A program made the position numbers and the translations under genes. Of a DNA stretch of 64,000 bases, positions 43,228-54,960 are shown piece by piece. Position 1 is the first letter of the stretch, and every line of letters begins with the position of its first letter. A model generated the notes under the pieces. The model ran no database searches and was not told where the DNA came from. It saw nothing but the letters and a program-made list of their open reading frames with translations. The stretch is from Macrobrachium rosenbergii (taxonomy: Eukaryota; Arthropoda; Malacostraca; Decapoda; Palaemonidae), in contig NC_089781.1 in assembly GCF_040412425.1 (NCBI RefSeq), forward strand, positions 49,355,227 to 49,419,226. Reading direction: 5' to 3'.

Positions 43228-44832
43228 CTAATGCAACTCTGCTAAAGGGGGTGGGGTATTGGGCTCACCTCTGAAACTTGGCAGTTCCCCCATCTGTTGG
43301 CCCAACAATAGGCGACGTCTGGTTCTGCAGAAACAACACTTGAAAGCAATGTCCTTAAATAATCTTGCTCCTCCAATAATGTAAACTCCATGCTTAAAAG
43401 CTAAAGCAATTGCGACTCTATATCCTTGATGACCTGTATATCGATGAATCATCTGACCGAATGCTTCAGCCAGGGAAGAATTCCTCACCAATAAAACTGG
43501 ATGCCTCTGCTCATAAGGTAAATGGAGCTTATGTAGTCTGCTTCCAATTCTTAAAATGCCTTTTTCATCCAACTTTGGGTCAAGCTTCTTAATCTGTTTA
43601 TGATTAACTTCATCTTGATTTTTTAAAGACTTCTGGCTTGCATAAAATAAAGCCAGTTCTGCTTCTTGTATTTCTTTAGGTTCTAGATGACTTTGATAAT
43701 TTTCTGGGTTTTGTTGTAATAGCAAACGGCGGCAGTAAGCAGTTATTCGCACAAGTCTATTCCAGTCTGAAGAGAGTTCTGTAAATCTTTCCTCAAAACT
43801 CTCATCAGCCAAAATTCCAACAAATTGGATCCTTTTAAGAGATTCTGGTGTGTACTCTTTAACAATACAACGCTTCTTTTCAAAATCATATGTTGGTTCC
43901 CCAAAATCACAATCTTGAGAACTGTTCAGAAGAAAATCAGGACCATTGATCCATCCTTGTAGTTCACTTGGCTTTATTGGCTTGGTTAATGCATCGCCAG
44001 GATTCAATTGTGAAGGAACATAGCAAAATTCTTTTGAAAATCCTGGCAAAGCATCCTGAATCTCCTGAACTCTAGCTGACACAAATGGTTTAAAGGTTCT
44101 AGCAGGAGAGCGAACCCAGGCCAACACTACTTCTGAATCGGTCCAAAATTTCATGGTACTAACCCTGCCAACCACTTGCAAAACAAGCAAGGCAAGTCTA
44201 GCTAGCATAACCACAGCAGCAGTAAGCTCAAGACGTGGAATAAAACGCTGTTTCAACGGAGCCACTAAAGACTTTGCGATGACGAATTTCAGTTTTACTC
44301 CATGAGAAGTATTCCATTTCAGCCAGATCACAGAACCTAGGGCAGATTCACTGGCATCACTAAATCCATGAAGTTGAGGGTCTCCTAGAGAATCCTCTGG
44401 CTTTATCATCCGAGCTAGTCTAAATCCAATTAATTGATTCATTTCATGAACATATCCCTTCCACATTTTGATTTGTTCTTCACTCAATTCATCATCCCAA
44501 CCAACTCCACCAGCCCATAAATCCTGAAGACAAATCTTGTATCTAATTGTTACAGGAGATAACATACCTGTAGGATCCCACAACTTTGATACCAAACTAG
44601 CAACCTTCCGCTTTGTTAGTTTTGAAAACTCCTCACTGAATTTGTCTAGCTGAATAGCCACACTATCCATAGCCTTATCCCATACATGACCCAAAACTCG
44701 TGTTTGCTTGTCTTCTGGGCATCGGTCAACAGAGGGGTCATTAGAATGCCATTCTTTTATTCTGAAGGAGCCTTTTCCTAATATCCGATCCACCTGATCC
44801 ATGGCTGCAATAGCTAATTCACCAAAGTGCAT
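43228..44832 (-). pseudogene. pol: F pol, RT thumb, RNase H and integrase zinc region
   Basis: A 534-residue ORF on the minus strand. It begins at VDRILGKGSFRIKEWHSND, the part after the RT active site in BEL/Pao. LTKRKVASLVSKLWDPTG is the typical signature. RNase H is seen in LHGFSDASESALGSVIW, PRLELTAAVVMLARL, FWTDSEVVLAWV and VPSQLNPGDALTK. The integrase zinc region is RYTGHQGYRVAIALAF with CCFCRTRR. Its start at 44832 is arbitrary because the frame is broken there. Confidence 0.85.
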
Positions 44833-45745
44833 ACAGCCATCATAGCTATGTCTGGTGCTGGTTTATCCCCAAAAGGAAGGCGCAGCCACTGCCAGTGACG
44901 AATTGGAGAAGATAAATCAAAACGCCATACAAACCGGTGATATCTCTAATCCTTTTCAGCCATAAGTATTTGATTAAACATTTTTTGAACATCGCCTGCA
45001 ATTCCTATGCTTTTCATTCTCCAGTGAAGAAGGCAATACAGAAGAGAGTTCAAGAAATCTGGCCCTTTGTAAAATCCATCATTCAAACACAAGCCATTGA
45101 ACTTGGCAGCAGAATTCCATACGATGCGAACCTCTGTTGATTTGTGTAGCTGATATACAGCATGATGTTGTAAGTACCATCCCTCATCTCTGGATTCCTC
45201 TGGATATAATTCTCTGACAAAGCAACTGTCAATTAATTTCTGGATTTCTTCGCTATATTCATCAAAGGTTCCATTCTTAATTAATCTTTTTTCTTGGCTC
45301 GTAAGTCTTATTTCTGCTTGAGGCTTGTTACACTCCAATGCTTCAGGGAAACCGGGCTTCCAAGGCATTTCCACAGTCATGCGACCATCCGCATTAAAGC
45401 AAAGCTTATTTCGACAATGTTTTATGAACTGAGACTCTGCTATTTCCCTATCTGAGCAAACACACAAATGTTGTTGGTTTGACACCAACAACATCAGATG
45501 TATATAATTTCTGCAAATCCTCAAATGACTCAAAAACTGGACCCTGGATGCAGCATGTGGTTTGGGTTTTGGAATATTCCCTCCAAAAATGGTCTACCCT
45601 AAGATACTTCTGACGGCAACTGGAGACGATTCAGGAGACACAGAGTCTTTTACGCTCTCAACTGGCATTGTAAAGAAATAATAGTCATAACCAATGATGA
45701 TATCAATTTCTGCTTCATCTGTGGGTAACGTTCCTTGGCAGCGTT
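44833..45745 (-). pseudogene. F pol, protease-RT linker and RT fingers, active site missing
   Basis: On the minus strand: NGTFDEYSEEIQKLIDSCFV, WYLQHHAVYQLHKSTEVRIVWNSAAKFNGLCLN, GPDFLNSLLYCLLHWRM, IAGDVQKMFNQILMAEKD, then a stop, then RLPFGDKPAPDIAMMAV. The next readable motif is VDRILGKG, so about 60-100 residues carrying YxDD are absent. Upstream (45534-45745) is decayed linker. Confidence 0.82.
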
Positions 45746-46527
45746 CAGATGAGGATACTCATAAAAATATCCCCAACTGCAGAACTGTTATGGCCTGGTT
45801 TTCCAATTCCAATTGCAATTACATTGTATGACTTAATTCCATTCACTGGTCTAATTTGGATAGAAAACTTGGCACTGCTTTCCTCAGCAATACCTCCTCC
45901 AGCTACTCTGTATCGAAACTTGAATGGTTCACCTTGTAAGCCAAAATGCTTGGCTGTGGATAACTTAAGCAATGTTGTATCAGCACCTGTATCAATAAAT
46001 GCAACCACGCGATGCCATTTTTTCTCAACATCTTGCAGTTCTACATACGTTGTAGGGGAGTAGTGTCGATGAATTTTTCCTTCCTGGCTTGAGTTCAGGG
46101 TCCCTACTGTGTTGAATGTTGCATCTGCATCTGAAGCAACCTCCCGTGCATGACCAATGTTGCACTCAAAAGCACTTCCCGACAGAGTTAGATTCGTGTT
46201 CAAAGCAGAAGTACCTCCCGCCCGTGAACTTTCCAACCCAGAAAAAGTCCTTGGCTGTACTTTATTTCCGTATGGTGGGCAGGCTACAAATCGATGATGA
46301 TAAAGTTGGCAATCTACACAGCGTTTCTTATCCGGGCGTGTACAATTGATTGCGTTGTGGTTGGCTCTAAGACAAAAGAAACATCTCTTACTGCTCACAA
46401 TCATCCTTCGTCTTTCTTCCTTGGTTTTTGATATAAAGATAGGACATTTAATGATCAAATGAGTTTTATCTATGCAAAAGGGGGCAAGCCCTCCCATCAT
46501 CAACCAATGTAGCCACGGATTCATCAC
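45745..46527 (-). pseudogene. F gag fingers and aspartic protease
   Basis: Cys/His fingers: CPIF and CFFCLRANHNAINC, CVDCQLYHHRFVAC. Protease site VVAFIDTGADTTLLKLS (about 45960-46010), followed by the flap-like region and IAIGIGKP. BEL/Pao layout. A frame break joins it to the upstream gag ORF near 46500. Confidence 0.82.
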
Positions 46528-47574
46528 ATTCTGAGCTTTTGTCTCTAAAATAGTTTACAGCTGACTTGTTAGTATTATCACTCAGGGAATGGGGATGTTC
46601 TCGACGCTCTCTAGCTTCTGTTTCTCTCCGTAGATATGTAATCAACTCTGCTAATGTCTGATTATGACATTTTGATTGCCGCATATATTCGTAATAAATT
46701 CCAGAATCGATCTTTCTGCTGGCAATTTCAATTGCCATGAATGAATCCAATTCCCTTTCTTGACCAAGTTCTCTCATTCGCCGAGCAAAATCAGCCAGTC
46801 CATCCAAAACTTGTCTCATCTCCCTTGCTGCTGTAGACTTCATTGGTTTCAAGGCATCTAAACTAAGTAGTACATCTCGTATGATGGCAGATGTTGGTAC
46901 CTTCTCTTCAAGACGCCTCCAAGCTCCATTTTCACCATCAACAGAACTGCAATCCACAATAGTATCTTGAACTACTTTTGGTAATGCATTGCCATTTAAC
47001 AAGATCATGAGCTTTTCTTTACCATCAGTCATACCAGCTGACTCAAAGTACTGGTCCATTCAAACCCTCCACGACTGAAAGTTTCGGGTGCTCCATCCCA
47101 ACACGGTGCATGAAGACCTGGAATTCGGATAGCAGGTCGTGATTTCTCTGCTATTCGAATATCATCCAACTTAGTCGAAAGCTTCTCGATAAGCTTCAAC
47201 ATTTCTTCGTCCTTTGTAGAGTCAGTTGGCGTGTGTTTGTCTAAAAACTCCGAGCGTAGAGAAGACAATATGACAGCTCTTAAGTCCAATTCCTCTGACT
47301 GGGTCTCCAGATCACGAGCCCACTCGGTCATATTACCTTCTTTGTTATATATTATATCATTGCATGATAGAATTTTTTCCATCTGATTCAAAATTTCCTG
47401 AAAATTATTTATTCGTCCCTCCATCGTGGATATTCTGCGATTTATTTCAACATTGTCGGTACAGCCCTTTTCAAGGAGTTCCTTTAGCCCATTTATCCCT
47501 CGGGTAATTTGAGACTTCAAGTATATCCGAGTTTTTTTAAATTTTTCGTAGTCCGCTGCTACAAAATCCTCCAT
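46466..47574 (-). pseudogene. gag: F gag, capsid-like region
   Basis: The ATG at 47574 begins MEDFVAADYEKFKKTRIYL, a charged helical N-terminus. PAIRIPGLHAPCWDGAPETF resembles the PxPxFxG entry of BEL/Pao Gag (DUF1759). A frame shift near 47040 leads to DGKEKLMILLNGNALPKVVQD, LLSLDALKPM and TLAELITYLRRETEARE. It forms the particle in this family. Confidence 0.82.
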
Positions 47575-47602
47575 GGCAGAAGTCGATTTGGGTTTACTTC
47601 AC

Positions 47603-48104
47603 TCATTTGGACAACGATGAGATTCCACAAGTCAAGGAAAACCACTTCTACCACTTCTCTTTATTCGGTGAAGTCTACAAAGAAGAAAAAACACAAAATA
47701 AATGACAAATAAAACTGCACAAAGTAATGACAAAAATACGAACTGCTTATGGTATAACGAAAATAAAGACAAATATTTAAATGCAAAGAATAAAATAGAT
47801 ACAACAAAATGCAACTTAATAGTGACTAATACAGTAAATATTAATATCACTCACAAAGTCCACCCGACTATATGTAAACAGTTATCCAAATTTAAAACAA
47901 GAGCGTATTCACTTATGGTCTGTCAGTCAGACCTTGCTACTAAAGACTAAACGTTAAAATATAAACAGCCTGGAAGCAACCACTAGCAAATAGACAGTAA
48001 CCACATTAATGCTTGTTTAAGGGTAAACAGCATTTACAGACACCCAAATCTTTAGAGTAATAAATACTTAAACGGCACAAACAACTGATTGAAAGTCCGC
48101 TACA
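47603..48104 (-). repeat. F 5' LTR
   Basis: 502 bases, same ends as the other copy. No TGG-type primer site is seen at its inner end. Confidence 0.9.
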
Positions 48105-48109
48105 CACGG

Positions 48110-48960
48110 GCTGTCCCACCCCTCCGGCAGGACGACGACCAAGCTGCAGGCAGCGAAGTTCTGTCTGGCACGGAGTGCAGAAGGACGCAAGGACCTGGGC
48201 GAGGCAGTGCCTGCAGTGCCAAACCAGCAAAGTGGGGTGTCATACAGAGTCTGGAATTGGCGAGTTTCCGCTGCCAGGGCGGCGGTTCGGCCATTTTCAC
48301 ATCAACATCGTTGGGCCCCTTCCCCCATCAGGCGGGGCCAGATATCTCCTCACAGTGGTCGACCGCTCAACAAGGTGGCCCAAAGCCATGCCCATGCAAG
48401 AAGCCACTGCCAGCGCGTGCGCCGAGGCCCTACTCTCCAGTTGGATCAGCCGCTTCGGCGTCCCTGACCACATTACAACCTTCCTATCTGGATTGTGGTC
48501 CACCCTGGCACGACTGCTGGGGACAACTCATCACACCACCATGGCCTACAACCCCGCAGCCAACGGCTTGGTCGAGCGGTTTCACAGGTCCCTGAAGGCG
48601 TCCCTCATGGCCCGCTGCACTGCTGAGGATTGGAAATACCAGCTGCCGTGGGTCCTCCTTGGGCTGAGAACCGTCCCCAGGGCCAACAGTGCCCCGTCCG
48701 CAGCTGAGAGAACCTACGGCGAGCCCCTCGTGGTCCCGGGCGAGCTAGTTAGAGAGGACCACCACAACCCATCTGCCCAGAGGCTTCGCGACATAGTCGA
48801 CAAGTTTGCCCCTGCAAGCGGAGATATACCGACAGGTCGGTCACCTTCTCGCCGCCCGGCTTGTCCTCCACCACCCACGTCTTCGTCAGGGATGACGCCG
48901 TCCGCCCGCCACTGACCAAGCCCTACGGGGGGCCCTTCTGCGTGCTGGACCCAAGATGAT
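48110..48960 (+). pseudogene. E pol, integrase
   Basis: Resumes E coding after F. A 246-residue ORF (48175-48915) has the zinc region end CLQCQTSK, HINIVGPLPPSGGAR (first catalytic Asp replaced by Asn), GVPDHITT directly joined to FLSGLW (the DRG-type segment with the second Asp deleted) and NGLVERFHRSLKA (Glu). So two of three catalytic residues are lost. KPYGGPFCVLDPR marks the C-terminal motif, where leader-like sequence begins. Confidence 0.85.
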
Positions 48961-49457
48961 GACCCACGCGCCAACAGACCCTTCGCCGCCACCCCGCTTC
49001 CCACCGTTCCCGAGTTCTCAGTAGATGTCCGACCCAGGTCGGTGACCCTCCGAGATGACCCACCCCACCACCGGAGCCCTGGACACCTCCTCCAGGAAAC
49101 CTGAAGCCGCCTCCACAATCGTACCGGACGAGCTGACCAACAAAGGACCAGCCAACGTCATCCTTCAGCCTGCTGCCGCCCCCCTCGAGCTGGCTACCAA
49201 GGATCAGCCGCCGTCATCCTTCAGCCCTCGAGCCGGCTACCGAAGGATCAGCCTCCTTCAGCCGTCCCCCTCCAGCTGGCTACAGAAGGATCATCCGACA
49301 TCACCCTTCAACCCGCTCCCATCCTCCTCAAGCTCTTGCCGGCCGGCGCCACCCTTCAGCCTCCTACCTGCCCCTAGCCGAAGCCCTTCGAGCCAACTAC
49401 AGTTGTCAGCAAGACGATTTCCACGGCGATGCCTTGCTTGGGGGGGAGGGGAGTATT
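48955..49457 (+). repeat. Leader-like copy with tandem repeats after E integrase
   Basis: From GACCCAAGATGATGACCCAC this aligns to the segment 50038-50475 after a true primer site. It contains imperfect ~40-base repeats built on CTCGAGCTGGCTACCAAGG and TCATCCTTCAGCC. No protein is supported. Confidence 0.7.
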
Positions 49458-49634
49458 TGTAAGAGTCCGTCGCCCTGACGCCATCTCTTCCAAACACACG
49501 TGTGTGTTCACCCGCAGCCAGCCGTGCCCACGAACAGCACTACCCCCGCTTACTTTGTGTAGCCGCAGCACTCTTCAACGCCCCAGCAGATACGTAGATT
49601 AATCAGATGTTACCCACGTCTTGGGGGAGAGTAT
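49458..49634 (+). repeat. E-type LTR start fragment
   Basis: TGTAAGAGTCCGTCG after a purine tract (GGGGGGAGGGGAGTAT); it breaks off and ends at another purine tract before the next LTR. Confidence 0.7.
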
Positions 49635-50001
49635 TGTAAGAGCCTGACGCCGTCTCTTCCAAACACATGTGTGTTCGTGTGTGCGTCATCCATTGGAGGG
49701 GACTAGATATAACAGCATCTCATGCAATTGGCCATATGTAGAATTTCCTGTCCTTTCCATTGATATATGTTTCATCACTGTATGTTAATCATGTCTATCA
49801 ATATCGCCATCTGTTTGTCTCCCGACAAACACAGATGTCTGAGTCTGTATCTCTGTTTTACCTGTCTGTGTGTAGAGGCTACCATACAGCTCGCACGCGT
49901 CAATAGCATCTTTGAAGATTCTGTACATTTATTTCAGTAAGGAACCACCAATAAACCAGTTAACACCCAACCAGTATGTCGCTCATTCCCCAGTCCTTAC
50001 A
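49635..50001 (+). repeat. E-type LTR, most complete copy
   Basis: TGTAAGAGCCTGACG to CCAGTCCTTACA, 367 bases. It lacks an internal ~300-base block present in the 39548 and 50542 copies. A primer site follows. Confidence 0.85.
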
Positions 50002-50478
50002 CTGGTGACCCCGGAGTGACCTGAAGGACCTGGCCGACCCAAGATGACGACCCACGCACCGACAGACCCTTCGCCGTCTCGCTGCTTCCCGCCATTCCTG
50101 AGTTCTCAGTAGAAGTCCAACCCTCCGAGATGACCCACCCCACCACCGGAGCCCTGGATGCCTCCTCCAGGAAACCTGAAGCCGCCCCCGCACTCGTACT
50201 GGTGAGCTGACCAACGAAGGACCAGCCATGTCATCCTTCAGCCTGCTGCTGCCCCTCTCGAGCTGGCTACCAAGGATCAGCCGCCATCATCCTTCAGCCC
50301 TCGAGCTGGCCACGAAGGATCATCCGATGTCACCCTTCAACCCGATCGCGTCCTCCTCGAGCTCCTGCTGGCGGCGCCGCCCTTCAGCCTCTTTACCCGC
50401 CCTAGCCCAAGCCCTTTGAGCCAACTACAATTGTCGGCAAGACAATTTCCGCATCGATGCCTTGCTTGTGGGGAACGT
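50002..50478 (+). other. tRNA-Trp primer site and leader with tandem repeats
   Basis: TGGTGACCCCGGAGTGACC starts at 50003; the first 11 bases match the tRNA-Trp complement. The leader aligns to 48955-49457 and holds further copies of the CTCGAGCTGGC and TCATCCTTCAGCC repeat (50215-50345). Confidence 0.75.
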
Positions 50479-50541
50479 TGTAAGAGCCCGTCGCCGTCTC
50501 TTCCAAACAATCAGACGTTACCCACGTCTTGGGAGAGTATT
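50479..50541 (+). repeat. Short E-type LTR start fragment
   Basis: TGTAAGAGCCCGTCG, then a switch to CAATCAGACGTTACCCACGTC as before the LTR at 49635. Confidence 0.6.
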
Positions 50542-52106
50542 TGTAAGAGCCCGACACTGTCTCTTTCCAAACACGTGTGTTCGTCAATCGTCATCCATCG
50601 GAGTGGACAGGACAAAACAAGCGCTCGTTTTCTTTCTCTGGCAGAACACGATTTCAACCATACAATATTTCCGTCTGTTTCTCCCTAACCATTGTTGTCT
50701 CGATTTGTGTACAATCACCATTACTTGCATTGCCATGCAAGCATTCTAATCATGTACTCATAATGTTCCACCAAATCTTCTGTACCAAACTGTATGTGTG
50801 TTTCTGTTTGTGAAGACGCCAAACGTCTCTCCATTTTACATATATTATGCTACTGCATTGTATTCATTAATCTGTCTTGAATCTCATGCAATTGGCCATA
50901 TGTAGAATTTCCTGTCCTTTCCATTGATATATGTTTCATCACTGTATGTTAATCATGTCTATCAATATCTCCATCTGTTTGTCTCCCGACAAACACAGAT
51001 GTCTGAGTCTGTATCTCTGTTTAACCTGTCTGTGTGTAGACGCTACCTTACCGCTCACACGCGTCAATAACATCTTCGAAGATTCTGTACATTTATCTCA
51101 GTAAAGCCCCATACACACTATGCATCATGATGCGCGCAGTGTTGAACGGATGTGTTGAAAAGCCAGTTTTTCAACACTACGTTGCATCATGAATGTGTTG
51201 GTGGGGCAAACCGATTTCAAAGGCCTTCGCAGCAGTGTTCCCAGTGGCGGTACGAAAGTACCGTTTTGATACGTTTTGGTTTTTCCTGTACGTTTTTACG
51301 CCGCTCATATAAAACGGTACTAAATGAGAAAAACCGGTACCTTTTGACTAATTTACGTATCTTTACATTAAAATAAGGATTTATGGTTAAAAACTATATA
51401 TTTCATTACTATGTTACACTACTACTTAATAACTAGCATAAAATGCATTTATTCCTAACCTTAGACAAGTATTTATCGCATCTGCAGTCACTTAAGATAC
51501 CCTTTACTTCATTACTTTGACCTTTTCAGCATCATACAATAAGAGTCTGTTTAGCATGTGTGACGAATGTCTCCGCTTATATGATGAGGATCGAAAAATT
51601 CATCTCTTATGAACGACTCTTTTAGAGTCATTATTGCGTGTCTTTCCCAAAAGACACCATTCTAGGAAGCGGCAAAGTTGCAAACGCGACAGTCTCGGAC
51701 TGAACTGCCTGACGCCTGACGGTCTGACCGTCTGAGTCAGGAGACTCAGCCTCAGGACTCAGGACAACGGTCAACCTATATTATAGTAGTGTCAGTGACA
51801 GTGAGTGAATCTTTAAGATATGTCTCTTCTAAACTGGATTAGAAAAGGAAAAGGTAAGCAGATGCGCTTGAATAACAGATTACGTTAACTTACGCTGATA
51901 ATCATAAAAAGCCATAGTTAAGCAACTCCATAGAGTGCTTTCATAGCCTCTTAGGCCTATAGGCTAGATCTGGCTTGTCGTCTACAGTGCCCAAACAAGT
52001 TATTTTATATATGAGAGTGCTGAATGATTATAATTATTATATTCTCCCCACAATTGTTACACATATCAGCACCTGGTACATGAATAACACACACACACAA
52101 ACAATA

Positions 52107-52107
<1 letters not shown>

Positions 52108-52181
<74 letters not shown>

Positions 52182-52189
52182 ATATATAT
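52108..52189. repeat. (TA)n and neighbouring (CA)n/(TG)n microsatellite
   Basis: About 80 bases of TA repeats in the first intron of H, with short CA and TG runs beside it. ORFs of Tyr and Ile here are artefacts. Confidence 0.95.
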
Positions 52190-52687
52190 TGTGTGTGTGT
52201 GTGTGTATTTAGCTAATAGGCCTACATTATCATTCAGGGAAAGATGTTGGGAAGAGAAAACGATCTTCGGAGGACCCTGATGATCCAGACCCAGTTGATT
52301 TTGACCCTGGTCTTCCTGGCCCAAGCTCTGGCATCACAGCTCGTGTGTCTGATGATGCAAGTGATCCAACTATAGGTCATATTCCGGAACATGTGCATAA
52401 TATATCAAGTGAAGGTTAGCTTATGATTTATTTACCTTTATCTAAATTATCATTCAGGTACTAAAATATTTAGATTATGGTGATTCAGTTTATTAGGGCA
52501 TTCTTTAAATTAATGACTTCCATTTAGTATATTATAGGTCTAGTGGAATCACCTCTATCCATTTCTTTTAAAACAAAATTTGATGTTCTAGCCTAGGGCT
52601 AGAAATGAAGTGTGAACAGTTGTATCTTATCTACCAAATAAAAATTTTAGTGGACATTGGATCTTACTCTTATGCTTTCACACACAC

Positions 52688-52690
<3 letters not shown>

Positions 52691-52725
<35 letters not shown>
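52691..52725. repeat. (CT)n microsatellite
   Basis: A run of CT repeats in the second intron of H, after a short CA run. Confidence 0.95.
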
Positions 52726-52728
<3 letters not shown>

Positions 52729-54960
52729 TACTATAATTTATTCTTACACACTACTTTCTAGTCAGGAACATTATTTTTTCTTGATATTTGGATTGTTTTG
52801 AAAATTACTATATTCGGGTACACATTTCCTTTTAGGTTTTGAGACAGTTGAGGATGAAAGTAATCCAATAGGTCCAAACATCTTATCCGATCATTCCAAT
52901 GACGATGTTGACGATGATGATCAATTAAAGGAACCCTCAATGACCAAAGACAAATCAAACACCGAGGTAGAAATAACATCGGCAGGAACTTCATGTAAAC
53001 GCACTAGCAAGAAAAGGATATACAAATATAGTGAGACTTGGTCATCACATCCAGAATTGAAGTGTTTTTCAAAATATCAAGGTCCGAGAAAAAGACTTAA
53101 AAGATAAAGCTGTTTGTGATGTATGTGGTAAGATTATTGCTGGCAGCATATCCCACATGGTAAGACACATAAAGACTGAGTATCATAAAATTAGAGCAGT
53201 GTCTGTGAAAGAAGATTCGGTAGTGCCCTTACTAAGTAGGAAGAATGCATCTCAGAGAGACATTGAACGATGTCGACTTATAATGCTTAAATTTCTATGT
53301 GACCATAACATTTCATTCAATGTAATGGATCACCTTATACCTGTTATGAAAAAATTGTGCCCCAGACTCTAAGATATTGCAGAATGTGAAATCTGCACGA
53401 CAGACATCTCGGGATATAGTAGTTAATTGCATGGGGAAGGAGAGTTTAGATGAGATAGTTGAGATATTAAAAGTACAAAAATTTTCCCTCTTATTAGACG
53501 AAAGTACAGATGTTTCAAGCACTAAACAACTGGCTGTTGTTGTACGAATAGTAAATAAGGAAAAAGGAAATAGTTGAAGACAAGTTTCTTCACTTGCTAG
53601 ATGTTGAGGATTGTAGTGCTGAATCTTTGTTCCAAATCATTAAACAATTTTTTTGAAAAACATGGAATACCCTTTGAAAACATGATAGGATATGCAAGTG
53701 TCATGATGGGGAACATGGGGATTGAAGGCTAAATTTAAATCCATATTGCCAAATTTGTTTGTTATTGGGTGTATATGTCACTCATTGCATTTATGCTCAA
53801 ATAATGCGTGTCTAATGCTTCCTAGGTCTGTTGAAGAGTTGTGCAAGGATGTCCATAACTATATCAATCATAGCCCAAAAAGGTTAATAAAATTCAAAGA
53901 GTTTCAAGATTTCGTTCGAGTTGATTGCCATCGAATCTTACATCCTTGCCAGACCAGATGGCTTTCACTTGAGTCTGTTGTAAGCAGAATGCTAGAACAG
54001 TGGTCTGCTTTACAGTTATTTTTCCAATCTGAATTTTTGGAAAATAAAGTAAAATCTGCGCAAGGTATTTTAGATGCATTGAATACTCCAGTTATTAGAT
54101 TATATTTTTCCTTTTTAAGCTATGTATTGCCAATTGTAAACAAAATGAACAAAGAGTTTCAAAGTGAAACAGTACAGATTCACGTGGCATACAGTAACCT
54201 ATGTACACTTTTAGGACCATCCTTAGTAATTATATTAAGAAGAGTGTCCTGGTGGAAACCTCAGATGTATTCTCTGTGAAATTTAATGACCCTAATAATT
54301 TCTTACCACAGTCGGAGTTCCACTTTGGTAGTAAAGTTGAAACCAGTTTAGTGCAGGGATGTCATACCAGAGTCAGAACTTTCAAGTTTCAAAGTAAATT
54401 GCTTTAACTTTTATTTAGAATTAGCAACTCAGATCTATAGGAGATTAAGTGGTATGAACACAATAATGCCTCTTTTAAGCGTGTGTGATCCAAATGTAGT
54501 CAAAGCTGAGACAGTAAAATCTTTGGTGCCTTTGTTTTCTAAGTTTCCACAGTTGATAACGGATGAGTATTATGATGAATGTAATGATGAATGGCGTAAT
54601 TTACCATTTTATTTTGATAAATTCAAGGAATTAAGTAATCCTGTTAAATTCTGGTATGAAGTAGCAAATTGAAACAAGCCGATGGGCAGTCATTATTTCC
54701 TAAATTATCTCAACTAATGCTCAATTTACTGGTACTGCCACATTCATCTGCAGCAGTTGAGATGATTTTCTCCCAAGTCAATCTCATAAAAACTGACACG
54801 AGAAATAGACTTAATACCGAGTCAGTTAATGGCCTATCATGCAAAGAGAATGGAGGAAACATGCCATGTTATGACTGGGAACCCAGTTTAAAAATGATTA
54901 CCTCTGCACAAAAAGTTTACAAGAATATATCCTCTCTCTAAACCATCCATAATCAATTGT

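Larger units (their letters stand above)
41645..48104 (-). mobile_element. Element F: BEL/Pao retrotransposon inside E
   Basis: 6,460 bases with 502-base LTRs at 41645-42146 and 47603-48104 and an exact CACGG target duplication (41640-41644 and 48105-48109). On the minus strand: gag, protease, RT, RNase H, integrase. The LTRs differ at roughly a dozen positions. Long ORFs survive, but the RT lacks its catalytic segment. No standard primer site starting TGG is visible after the 5' LTR, and gag starts only about 28 bases downstream. Confidence 0.93.
39548..50001 (+). mobile_element. Element E: CsRn1-type retrotransposon, rearranged, host of F
   Basis: A 5' LTR piece (39548-39889) is fused directly to the C-terminal half of protease, so gag is missing. 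RT, RNase H and integrase follow with F inserted at 41645-48104 between a CACGG target duplication. The right end is an array of LTR starts and leader copies (48955-50541). Which LTR is the true 3' LTR is unclear; 49635-50001 is the most complete. Confidence 0.75.
51820..54960 (+). pseudogene. H transposase, multi-exon hAT (BED finger)
   Basis: Exon 1 (51820-51853) reads MSLLNWIRKGK and ends in a GTAAGC donor. Exon 2 (52238-52414) keeps the frame (GKDVGKRKRSSEDPDDP) and ends at GTTAGC. Exon 3 starts at 52836 after TTTTAG and reads GFETVEDESNP. A shift near 53085 precedes the BED finger (CDVCGKIIAGSISHMVRHIK). Further segments give LLLDESTDVSSTKQLA (53490), CICHSLHLC (53770), TRWLSLESVV (53955) and the C-terminal LPHSSAAVEMIFSQVN (54735). 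At least five frame breaks make it inactive. Confidence 0.85.

Noticed and set aside
49135..50345. Regularly repeated ~40-base units as a CRISPR-like array
   Set aside because: Units are imperfect tandem repeats without spacers, in a eukaryotic retroelement leader.
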